From the NCBI GenBank assembly GCA_938041335.1, contig CALIAF010000025.1:1-64000 (forward strand): a stretch of 64,000 bases of DNA. Reading direction: 5' to 3'. This DNA is from an uncultured Ulvibacter sp. (GTDB lineage Bacteria > Bacteroidota > Bacteroidia > Flavobacteriales > Flavobacteriaceae). Below are positions 24,341-32,008 of this stretch, one piece after another. The notes beneath the pieces were generated by a model. The model was not told the DNA's origin. It saw only the letters and a program-made list of their open reading frames with translations, and made no database searches. How positions within the stretch are numbered: the stretch's first letter is position 1; the number at the start of each line of letters is the position of its first letter. The position numbers and the translations under genes were made by a program.

Positions 24341-25558
24341 ATGACATATAAAGAAACCCTTTTGTGGATGTATCAGCAGCTTCCTATGTATCAACGCGCA
24401 GGAAAAGCAGCTTACAAGGCAGATCTATCAAATACGGTTTTGTTAGTTGAGTATTTAAATAACCCTCAAAATAAATTTAAAGCAATACACGTTGCCGGAA
24501 CTAATGGCAAAGGTTCTACAAGCCACATGCTGGCTTCTATATTGCAAGAAGCGGGCTACAAGGTGGGCTTGTACACTTCTCCTCACTTGAAAGATTTTAG
24601 AGAACGTATTAAAATTAATGGAGAGATGATGTCAAAGCGCAGCGTAACGGCGTTTATTAAAAAACATCAATCTTTTTTTAAGGAGAACCAGTTATCTTTT
24701 TTTGAGATGACGGTTGGATTGGCTTTTGACTATTTTGCTCACGAACAAGTAGATATTGCAATTATCGAAGTAGGTTTAGGGGGACGGCTTGATAGCACAA
24801 ATGTTATTATTCCAGAAGTATCAGTTATTACAAATATTGGTTTAGACCACACTCAATTTTTAGGAAACACTTTAGCGCTTGTTGCAAAAGAAAAAGCTGG
24901 AATCATTAAAAAAGGAGTTCCTGTGGTTATTGGGGAGACCACTTCGGAAACGTTACCGGTTTTTAAGCAAGTCACACAAGAAAAAGAAGCCATACTGATT
25001 ACTGCAGAAACAGGCAGCATTGAATTTTACTCCTGCGATTTGAAAGGTAATTATCAATTAGCAAATCAGCGAACCGCAAGAGTAGCTTTAAAACAGCTAG
25101 ATATAAATGAGTTTCAAGTTTCCGAAGATAAAATCAAGAAAGGTCTAGCGAATGTTGTGAAAAACACAGGTTTAATGGGTCGTTGGCAAGTGTTGAGTAA
25201 ATTGCCAACAGTGATCTGTGATACGGCTCATAATAAAGAAGGGCTCAAGATAGTTTTACGGCAACTTCAAGAAACACCTCATAATACCCTGCATTTTGTA
25301 TTGGGTTTTGTTAATGATAAAGACGTTCTATTGCTTTTAGGTATGTTTCCTAAAAATGCGAATTACTATTTCTGTCAACCAAAGATACCAAGAGCAATGA
25401 CCGTTGATTGTGTGGAGAGTTTTGCTAAAACAGCAGGACTTAAAGGGGACGGTTTTAAAACCGTAAAAGGAGCTTGCCGCTCAGCTATAAAATCGGCAGG
25501 TACTGACGATGTGGTGTTTATAGGTGGAAGTACGTTTGTGGTGGCAGAAATAGTTTAA
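24341..25558 (+). CDS. folC: Folylpolyglutamate / dihydrofolate synthase
   Basis: A 405-aa Mur-ligase-family ATP enzyme that attaches glutamate to folate or dihydropteroate. The P-loop is VAGTNGKGSTSHML (51-64); GLYTSPHLKDFRERI and GLGGRLDSTNVI are the conserved FolC signatures, and VICDTAHNKEGL is the C-terminal domain motif. Length and layout are typical of bifunctional FolC. The gene starts 28 bp after tonB and is probably on the same transcript. Confidence 0.95.
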   Translation: MTYKETLLWMYQQLPMYQRAGKAAYKADLSNTVLLVEYLNNPQNKFKAIHVAGTNGKGSTSHMLASILQEAGYKVGLYTSPHLKDFRERIKINGEMMSKRSVTAFIKKHQSFFKENQLSFFEMTVGLAFDYFAHEQVDIAIIEVGLGGRLDSTNVIIPEVSVITNIGLDHTQFLGNTLALVAKEKAGIIKKGVPVVIGETTSETLPVFKQVTQEKEAILITAETGSIEFYSCDLKGNYQLANQRTARVALKQLDINEFQVSEDKIKKGLANVVKNTGLMGRWQVLSKLPTVICDTAHNKEGLKIVLRQLQETPHNTLHFVLGFVNDKDVLLLLGMFPKNANYYFCQPKIPRAMTVDCVESFAKTAGLKGDGFKTVKGACRSAIKSAGTDDVVFIGGSTFVVAEIV

Positions 25559-25608
25559 AAGGGGATTATTAGCAATAGAAAAAAACTTAAATTATTTTCA
25601 ATGTAATG

Positions 25609-25639
25609 TTTGTGGAATTTAAAAACTACTTTATATTTG
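25609..25639 (+). promoter_or_regulatory. Promoter of tRNA-Val
   Basis: TTTG at 25609-25612, a 19-nt spacer and TATATTTG at 25632-25639; 16 nt before the tRNA. Same architecture as the tRNA-Leu promoter. Confidence 0.85.
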
Positions 25640-25655
25640 CACTCGCTAACAAAGC

Positions 25656-25730
25656 GGGCAATTAGCTCAGTTGGTTCAGAGCACCTCGTTTACACCGAGG
25701 GGGTCGGGGGTTCGAATCCCTCATTGCCCA
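25656..25730 (+). tRNA. tRNA-Val (anticodon TAC)
   Basis: Acceptor GGGCAAT/ATTGCCC, anticodon arm CCTCG-TTTACAC-CGAGG giving TAC, T arm with GGTTCGAATCC, discriminator A. CCA not encoded. Confidence 0.97.
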
Positions 25731-25740
25731 CATCAAATAG

Positions 25741-25776
25741 AAATCCCGATTCAGAAATGAATCGGGATTTTTTTAT
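25741..25776 (+). terminator. Terminator after tRNA-Val
   Basis: TCCCGATTCA (25744-25753) pairs with TGAATCGGGA (25758-25767), followed by a T7 run. Confidence 0.9.
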
Positions 25777-25815
25777 TCAATACACTTTGCGCTTGCTCAA
25801 AAAGTGTATTGAATA
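25774..25815. repeat. 15-bp inverted repeat overlapping the tandem repeat
   Basis: TATTCAATACACTTT (25774-25788) and its exact reverse complement (25801-25815) with a 12-nt loop. It overlaps the 5' end of the first 114-bp repeat unit. Confidence 0.75.
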
Positions 25816-26016
25816 AAAAAATACCAAGATGTGTTTTTACACATCGGGATTTAATTTGCAGGAGCGGTCTTTGTAGGGATCTGCAATCCCAATGTTTTCA
25901 TAGCGCTTGCTCAAAAAGTGTATTGAATAAAAAAATACCAAGATGTGTTTTTACACATCGGGATTTAATTTGCGGGAGCGGTCTTTGTAGGGATCTGTAA
26001 TCCCTTTGTTTTCATA
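25789..26016. repeat. Two tandem copies of a 114-bp unit
   Basis: Units 25789-25902 and 25903-26016 are nearly identical. Each contains AAAGTGTATTGAATA, the hairpin GATGTGT/ACACATC and GGGATCTGCAATCCC or its variant. They lie between the terminator of tRNA-Val and that of tRNA-Phe. The only open frames are short and unrelated to known proteins. Confidence 0.9.
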
Positions 26017-26046
26017 GCGCTGACACAGAAATTTATATAAAACAAA

Positions 26047-26071
26047 AAACCCGAAACGTGAGTTTCGGGTT
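26047..26071 (-). terminator. Terminator of tRNA-Phe
   Basis: AACCCGAAAC and GTTTCGGGTT-like arms around a short loop, with a T run on the minus strand, just past the tRNA end. Confidence 0.85.
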
Positions 26072-26077
26072 GTAAAG

Positions 26078-26150
26078 TGGTGCCTCCAGGAATCGAACCA
26101 GGGACACATGGATTTTCAGTCCATTGCTCTACCAACTGAGCTAAGGCACC
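26078..26150 (-). tRNA. tRNA-Phe (anticodon GAA)
   Basis: Read on the minus strand: acceptor GGTGCCT/AGGCACC, anticodon arm TGGAC-TGAAAA-TCCA giving GAA, T arm with GGTTCGATTCC. CCA not encoded. Confidence 0.97.
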
Positions 26151-26298
26151 TTCTTTATTTTGTCGCTTTTTAAAATCTCTCTCTTAAAGCGGGTGCAAAT
26201 ATAAAGTTATTTTGATTACATCAAAATAAATAAATAATAAATTTAAAAGGAAGTTCTATTTTTATTGAAACGCTGTGATATAGCTTGAAATGAAGTTG

Positions 26299-26306
26299 TA
26301 TTTTTG
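26299..26306 (+). promoter_or_regulatory. -7 box for the coaX operon
   Basis: TATTTTTG matches TAnnTTTG and lies 17 nt before the preferred coaX ATG at 26323; it also argues against the upstream ATG at 26290. Confidence 0.5.
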
Positions 26307-26322
26307 TCGTCATTCTAATTGT

Positions 26323-27051
26323 ATGAATTTAATTGTTGACGTAGGGAATACCTTTATCAAGCTGGCTGTTTTTAACAAAGACGTGCTGGTACATAAAGTG
26401 GTTTGTAAAAATAAAGAGTTTCCTTTGGTATTATCAGAGCTATCCACGCAGTTTTCTAAGATTACACATTGTATGGTCTCTGCTGTTGGTGCATTTTCTG
26501 AAACCTATATCGATTTGCTTTCGGGAAAATATAACTTAGTCCAACTTACTAATGATACTTTGGTGCCGTTTGTAAATGACTACGCTACACCTAAAACTTT
26601 AGGAGTAGATAGAATTGCTTTAGCGAGTGCCGGTGCCGTAAAATTTCCGAAGGAAAATGTCTTAATAATAGACGCAGGTAGTTGTATTACCTATGATTTT
26701 CTGTCTAGTGAGAACCATTACAAAGGAGGTGCGATTTCGCCAGGAATAGCCATGCGTTACAAAGCTATGAATCATTTTACGGCTGGATTGCCACTTCTTG
26801 AAAAAGAAAACCCGTCGTTTTTTATAGGAGACACTACAAATACTAGTATGCATAGTGGTGTGTTGTATGGCGTTATTAGCGAGATAGAAGGAACAATTAA
26901 TAGATACAAAAACGAGTATCCTAATTTAACAGTCATTTTAACAGGTGGAGATACAGATTTTTTGCGTGATAGTATAAAAATAAGCATCTTTGCAAACTCA
27001 AATTTTTTGTTAGAAGGGTTACATTTTATTTTAGAACATAATAAACATTGA
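26323..27051 (+). CDS. coaX: Type III pantothenate kinase
   Basis: A 242-aa ASKHA-fold kinase that phosphorylates pantothenate in the first step of CoA synthesis. Motifs: NLIVDVGNTFIKLAVF (start), TPKTLGVDRIALASAGA, LIIDAGSCITYDF, GGAISPGIAMRYKAM. ATG 26323 is selected because homology and a -7 box support it. It is usually K+-activated and not inhibited by CoA. The stop TGA overlaps the ATG of the next gene by one base (TGATG), so the envelope genes downstream are translationally coupled to it. Confidence 0.95.
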   Translation: MNLIVDVGNTFIKLAVFNKDVLVHKVVCKNKEFPLVLSELSTQFSKITHCMVSAVGAFSETYIDLLSGKYNLVQLTNDTLVPFVNDYATPKTLGVDRIALASAGAVKFPKENVLIIDAGSCITYDFLSSENHYKGGAISPGIAMRYKAMNHFTAGLPLLEKENPSFFIGDTTNTSMHSGVLYGVISEIEGTINRYKNEYPNLTVILTGGDTDFLRDSIKISIFANSNFLLEGLHFILEHNKH

Positions 27052-28304
27052 TGTTAAAAAAAATAGTAGTTACAGTTTTTGTTTGCGTGATAGGCGCAAC
27101 AACTTTTGCGCAAGAAGGAACCACTTCTCCTTACTCGTTTTACGGGATAGGGTCTCTAAAATTTAAAGGTACTGCAGAGAACAGAATGATGGGAGGTATG
27201 AGTGTGTACTCTGACAGTATTCACCTAAATATGCAAAACCCAGCGGGTTTAGCACGATTACAACTTACAAATTTTGCAATAGGAGCGAGTCATAAGTATT
27301 CAAAGCAGAAATCAAATGAGGGAGAAGCACAAGCGTCAACAACATCATTAGATTACATAGCAATAGGAATACCAATGGGGAAGTTTGGTGCCAGTTTTGG
27401 TTTAATTCCTTATACTTCAGTTGGGTATAACTTAACCTCAGAGGGAGAATTATTTAACACACTATACACTGGTGATGGAGGGTTAAATAGGGCTTTTTTA
27501 AGTCTAGCATATGCTATTACAGATGACCTTAGCGTCGGCGTTGAGACAAATTATAATTTTGGTGAGATTAATAACACAGCTCTTATTACTAGTGCAAACG
27601 ACGAATTTGAGTATGCTACTCGTGAGCGTAATGAGTCTGATTTGTCTGGATTGAATTATACCCTTGGATTGGCCTATCAAAAACTGCTTAATAAGAATTT
27701 GCAAATAATGGGTAGCCTTACCTATACGCCAGCAACTAATTTGTCTAGCCAAAATTTTAGAGAGATTGCTTCGGTATTTGTATCGCCAACTACGGGTGCT
27801 ACGGGTATACTGTTTAGGGAAGAAGTAGCAGTGGGAGATACAGATTTTGATTTTCCATCTCAAGTTACAGTAGGTGGGGGTATTGGAGCTCCAAAGAACT
27901 GGTTTATAGGTTTAGAATTTACGAACCAAAAAACCAGTAATTTTACAAATCGTACTTTTATAATTGATAATGTTACTTTCAAGGATGCTTCAAAAATGAA
28001 GTTAGGAGGTTTTTATATCCCTAATTACAACGGGATAGGAAAATACTGGCAACGAGTTGTTTATCGTGCTGGAATGCGATTTGAAGGAACGGGATTGGTG
28101 GTCAACGGCGAGAATATTAATGAGTTTGGCACATCTTTTGGAGTAGGACTACCAGCGGGGAAATTATTTACTAATATTAACGTTGGTGTTGAATTTGGTT
28201 CTAGAGGAACAACAAAATCAGGATTGATAAAAGAAAATTTCTTCAATACATTTTTAAGTCTGTCACTAAACGACAGATGGTTTGAAAAAAGATATTATGA
28301 CTAA
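27051..28304 (+). CDS. Outer-membrane beta-barrel-like protein
   Basis: A 417-aa exported protein with a signal peptide (residues 1-20, TTFAQ). The rest is rich in Gly and aromatic residues with alternating beta-strand patterns (for example PYSFYGIGSLKF, GIPMGKFGASFGLIP, NYNFGEINN), resembling FadL-like or PorV/PorT-like outer-membrane barrels. No family name can be assigned with certainty. It overlaps coaX by one base and is followed by a TPR protein. Together with LptC and PpiD-like proteins, this suggests an outer-membrane assembly function. Confidence 0.75.
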   Translation: MLKKIVVTVFVCVIGATTFAQEGTTSPYSFYGIGSLKFKGTAENRMMGGMSVYSDSIHLNMQNPAGLARLQLTNFAIGASHKYSKQKSNEGEAQASTTSLDYIAIGIPMGKFGASFGLIPYTSVGYNLTSEGELFNTLYTGDGGLNRAFLSLAYAITDDLSVGVETNYNFGEINNTALITSANDEFEYATRERNESDLSGLNYTLGLAYQKLLNKNLQIMGSLTYTPATNLSSQNFREIASVFVSPTTGATGILFREEVAVGDTDFDFPSQVTVGGGIGAPKNWFIGLEFTNQKTSNFTNRTFIIDNVTFKDASKMKLGGFYIPNYNGIGKYWQRVVYRAGMRFEGTGLVVNGENINEFGTSFGVGLPAGKLFTNINVGVEFGSRGTTKSGLIKENFFNTFLSLSLNDRWFEKRYYD

Positions 28305-28323
28305 CTTATATAACACGAATACA

Positions 28324-29685
28324 ATGAAAAAGAACATAGTTTTACTATTAGCCGTTTTTACCTTGACCATAGGTAATGTTTTTGCTCAAAAAACGAGTGA
28401 AGAGTGTATGCTTAAAGGATCACTTTTTACAGAAGCAGCAAAAGCTAAAAATTATGATGAAGCCATTAAGCACTACGGACCAGTTGTTGCTTCTTGCCCA
28501 ACATACAGCTTAGCAGTATATCAATATGGTGAAAAAATGTTTAAGCACTTTATTAAGAACGGAGATGAATCTAAAGTAAATGATTTGATCACATTATATA
28601 ATGATCGTCTTAGATTGTATCCAGAAAAAACGGATAAAGGTGAGGTTGAGATGGATATTGTTCAGTTAAAGTACGATGCGGGAGTAGGTACAAAAATGGA
28701 ACAGTATAAGGCGTACGAAGCAATGTTTAACAACTATAATGAGGCTTTTAAAAGTCCAAAAAGTTTGTATACTTACTTTTCATTAGCAGTAGACCTAAAT
28801 AAAGATGGTGCAGTTCCACTTGCAAACATGTTTGATTTGTATGATGCAGTAACAGAGAAACTAGAAGATGAAGAAGGAAGAATGGCGCAAAAGATTATCG
28901 CATTTTCTGATAAGGAAGAAGCGGGTGAGACTCTAAGCTCTAGAGATAAAAAGAATTATAGTGCTTATGAGAAGAACTTAGGTATCTTCGGAAAAGTGAG
29001 AGGGTCTGTAGATGCTAAGTTAGGTTCAATTGCAGATTGTACAAACTTGGTGCCTTTATATAATAAAGATTATGAAGCAAACAAGAATGATCTTGCTTGG
29101 GTAAACAGAGCATTAAGTAGGTTAAACGCTAAAGATTGTGATGATCCATTGTTCTTTAAATTAGTACAGCAGTTACACAAGTTAAAGCCTTCTGCAAAGT
29201 CTGCTTATTACTTAGGTAAATTAGCCGAAAAAGATGGTAAAGCTTCAGAAGCCTTACGTTATTTTAATGAGTCTGCAGAGTTAGAGACTAACCCTAAAGA
29301 TAAAGCAAGAGTTTATTACAGTCTTGCAGAAAACTTTAGAAAAGCAGGGAAGTTAAGTGATGCTAGAAGTTACTATAACAAAATGCTAGAGGTAAAGCCT
29401 AATGCAGGTATTGCTTACTTAAAAATAGCAAATATGTATGCGCAAAGTGCAAACAACTGCGGGACCACTCCTTTTGAGAAGAGAGCAATGTACTGGAAGG
29501 CAGCAGATCTTGCTAGAAAAGCAGGAAAAGTAGATGGAGCTATTGCAAGTACAGCAAACCAAACAGCCGCTAGTTATGCGGGTAGAGCGCCAAGTAAATC
29601 TGATATATTCAGTGCAAATATGGCAGGTAAGACCATAAGCTTTAGATGTTGGGTAGGTGGTAGCGTAAGAGTTCCTAACCTATAA
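28324..29685 (+). CDS. Periplasmic TPR repeat protein
   Basis: A 453-aa protein. The ATG at 28324 gives a clean signal peptide (MKKNIVLLLAVFTLTIGNVFAQ region, cleavage after about residue 20). Residues 30-450 consist of helical repeats with TPR features, notably SAYYLGKLAEKDGKASEALRYF, ARVYYSLAENFRKAGKLSDA and YYNKMLEVKPNAGIAYLKIA-type units. Likely a periplasmic scaffold. It lies between an outer-membrane protein and LptC, implying a role in envelope assembly. Confidence 0.8.
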   Translation: MKKNIVLLLAVFTLTIGNVFAQKTSEECMLKGSLFTEAAKAKNYDEAIKHYGPVVASCPTYSLAVYQYGEKMFKHFIKNGDESKVNDLITLYNDRLRLYPEKTDKGEVEMDIVQLKYDAGVGTKMEQYKAYEAMFNNYNEAFKSPKSLYTYFSLAVDLNKDGAVPLANMFDLYDAVTEKLEDEEGRMAQKIIAFSDKEEAGETLSSRDKKNYSAYEKNLGIFGKVRGSVDAKLGSIADCTNLVPLYNKDYEANKNDLAWVNRALSRLNAKDCDDPLFFKLVQQLHKLKPSAKSAYYLGKLAEKDGKASEALRYFNESAELETNPKDKARVYYSLAENFRKAGKLSDARSYYNKMLEVKPNAGIAYLKIANMYAQSANNCGTTPFEKRAMYWKAADLARKAGKVDGAIASTANQTAASYAGRAPSKSDIFSANMAGKTISFRCWVGGSVRVPNL

Positions 29686-29687
29686 GG

Positions 29688-30263
29688 ATGAACAATAAAC
29701 TTTATATATTAAAAAGCGTGATGGTACTACTAAGTGCCATCACGCTTTTTTCGTGTAAAGATAATTTTCAGGATATTCAAAGGATGTCTATTAGTGATAA
29801 TGCTCCTGTAGGTATTGGGGTGAATACAAACACCAAGTATCTCGATTCTGGAAAAGTGAAAGTGAATTTGATGACACCCAGATCTTTTGATTACACTACC
29901 TTAGAATTTCCATACCGAGAATTCCCAGAAGGAGTGGAAGTGTGGTACTGGGATGATAAAAATAAAAAGAGCGTCGTTACTTCAGACTTTGCCGTAGAGT
30001 ACATAAAAAGTAACCTAGTAGATATGCGCAATAATGTAAAAGTAGTCACAAATGATGGTACTACGGTATTTGCAGAACAGATGTACTGGGATCAAAAAAA
30101 CAAATGGGTGTTTACAGACCAGCCCTATAAAATTAAATTTAAGGATGGCTCTTTTAACGAAGGAGAAGGTTTTAATAGTAGTGAAGATTTTAAAACTTTT
30201 ATGTCTCGTAAAAATCAAGGAGTACAACTTATAGATAAAACAAAAGAAACAGATGGGATCTAA
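29688..30263 (+). CDS. lptC: LptC-family lipopolysaccharide export lipoprotein
   Basis: A 191-aa lipoprotein (Cys23 in LFSCKD) with a periplasmic beta-jellyroll typical of LptC: MRNNVKVVTNDGTTVFAEQMYWDQKNKWVFTD-type strands follow the family pattern (shown here in parts: NNVKVVTNDGTTVFAE). It links the inner-membrane Lpt complex to LptA. The gene follows the TPR gene by 2 bp and overlaps the next gene by 11 bp. Confidence 0.88.
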   Translation: MNNKLYILKSVMVLLSAITLFSCKDNFQDIQRMSISDNAPVGIGVNTNTKYLDSGKVKVNLMTPRSFDYTTLEFPYREFPEGVEVWYWDDKNKKSVVTSDFAVEYIKSNLVDMRNNVKVVTNDGTTVFAEQMYWDQKNKWVFTDQPYKIKFKDGSFNEGEGFNSSEDFKTFMSRKNQGVQLIDKTKETDGI

Positions 30264-30453
30264 AATCTACCGCCTTTTTGAGTATGCCTATATCGCGATG
30301 GCAATTTTTTCTTTGTACTTAGTTTATGAATACTGGGGAGAAAATAAAACACGATCATATTTATTTTTATTTTTTGCTGTAATGGCGGTGTTTATGTTTT
30401 TCTTTAAAAGAAAATTTAGAAAAAATATTGAAAACCAAGACAAAAACAAGTAA
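30253..30453 (+). CDS. Small two-helix membrane protein
   Basis: A 66-aa protein with two hydrophobic helices (about 8-27 and 34-52) and a Lys-rich cytoplasmic tail (KRKFRKNIENQDKNK). It overlaps lptC by 11 nt and lies before a CBS/CorC-domain membrane protein. No family recognised. Conserved in position between lptC and the CorC gene in flavobacteria as I recall. Confidence 0.7.
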   Translation: MGSKIYRLFEYAYIAMAIFSLYLVYEYWGENKTRSYLFLFFAVMAVFMFFFKRKFRKNIENQDKNK

Positions 30454-30562
30454 GGTTTTTAATGCTTCGGAAATATTCTTGACTCAAAATAGTTTAACAA
30501 CATTTTGCTGTCTTTCTTATTTTAATCACAAACTTGTTTACCTTTACTAGTAAATTTTTATA

Positions 30563-31819
30563 GTGGACTACGTTTCTATTATCATCATTATTTCTTCGCT
30601 TATCCTTTCTGCTTTCTTCTCTGGGATGGAGATTGCATATGTGTCTTCAAATAAGATACATATAGAAATAGAAAAAAAGCAGAACAATTTTTTAGCTAAA
30701 GTACTTCAAAAAATAACCCATCGTCCTTCTAAGTTTATTGCCACAATGCTCGTGGGTAATAATATAGCATTGGTAGTTTATGGTTTGTATATGGGGGACT
30801 TGCTTATTAAATACGTTCCGGTCACTGGGTTTTTAGGCATTGTGGTACAAACCATTATTTCTACCATAGTTATTTTGCTTACTGCAGAATTTCTACCCAA
30901 AGTCTTTTTTCAGATTTATGCCAATAGCTTGGTGAAGATATTTGCGGTGCCGGCCTATTTCTTTTATATTTTCTTTTCTTTAATTTCTGAGTTCATTATT
31001 TGGATTTCAGACACTGTACTACGCGTGTTTTTTAAGACCGAAGGCGATGCCGTACAGTTGAGTTTTACAAAATTAGAGCTTGGTAATTACATTAGTGAGC
31101 AAATGGAAACAGTAGATACAGTTGATGAAATTGATAGTGAAATTCAGATTTTTCAAAATGCACTTGACTTTTCCGAAGTTAAATCTAGAGAGGTAATGAT
31201 CCCTAGAACAGAAATGGTAGCTGTAGATATTGCGACAACCATAAAAGAGCTAGGAAAACTTTTTACAAGTACCGGACTGTCAAAAATTTTGGTTTATAAG
31301 GAGAGTATTGATGATATCTTGGGGTATGCACATTCTTTTGAGCTATTTAAGAAACCAGAAACGATAAAAAAAATATTAATGCCTGTAGTTTTTGTGCCAG
31401 AGACCATGCTAGCAAAAGATGTATTGAATATCTTAGGTAAAAAACGAAAAAGCATCGCGGTAGTGGTAGATGAGTATGGCGGAACTTCGGGTATTATAAC
31501 GGTAGAGGATATTATAGAAGAGCTTTTTGGGGAGATTGAAGATGAACATGATTCTGTAGCATTAATAGAAGAGGTGATAGATGAAAATCACTACAAGTTT
31601 TCTGCAAGATTAGAAGTAGATTATCTAAACGATATGTATCGACTAGACTTGCCCGAAGGTGAAAACTATGAGACACTTGGAGGTCTGGTTGTAAACCATA
31701 CCGAGGGGATTCCAGAAAATGGAGAGAAGGTAGTAATAGGCGCTTATTTAATGCATATTGTAGAAGTTTCTAGTACAAAAATTGAGATCATAGAAGTGCA
31801 ACCTGCGCCAGAGGAATAA
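30563..31819 (+). CDS. CNNM/CorC-type membrane protein with CBS pair
   Basis: A 418-aa hemolysin-family protein. N-terminal DUF21 domain with three or four transmembrane helices (1-160; FSGMEIAYVSSN motif at about 19-30), two CBS domains (about 200-330; MIPRTEMVAVD, SIAVVVDEYGGTSGIITVEDIIEELFGEI), and a C-terminal CorC_HlyC domain. GTG start at 30563. Relatives include GldE, CorC and divalent-cation exporters; a Mg2+ or Co2+ function is plausible. It is not next to gldD, so I do not call it GldE. Confidence 0.9.
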   Translation: MDYVSIIIIISSLILSAFFSGMEIAYVSSNKIHIEIEKKQNNFLAKVLQKITHRPSKFIATMLVGNNIALVVYGLYMGDLLIKYVPVTGFLGIVVQTIISTIVILLTAEFLPKVFFQIYANSLVKIFAVPAYFFYIFFSLISEFIIWISDTVLRVFFKTEGDAVQLSFTKLELGNYISEQMETVDTVDEIDSEIQIFQNALDFSEVKSREVMIPRTEMVAVDIATTIKELGKLFTSTGLSKILVYKESIDDILGYAHSFELFKKPETIKKILMPVVFVPETMLAKDVLNILGKKRKSIAVVVDEYGGTSGIITVEDIIEELFGEIEDEHDSVALIEEVIDENHYKFSARLEVDYLNDMYRLDLPEGENYETLGGLVVNHTEGIPENGEKVVIGAYLMHIVEVSSTKIEIIEVQPAPEE

Positions 31820-32008
31820 TATTTTTCAATTTCCGGTGTTTTTTACAATGTATCATTTTTATTAATGAGGGGAAAATAGTATTTTCGCCCACTAAATTAA
31901 TGCGTCAAATCCATTGGTTTAAGGAACAGTACATGAGGAAGAAGGCGTCCATAAGTATCGAAGGATGGAATATTTCAGAAATAATAAAGAAAATAATACA
32001 GAATATAG

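Noticed and set aside
25809-26000. Open frame across the 114-bp tandem repeats
   Set aside because: It arises from the repeat; the two halves of the peptide are copies and it lacks promoter and family support.
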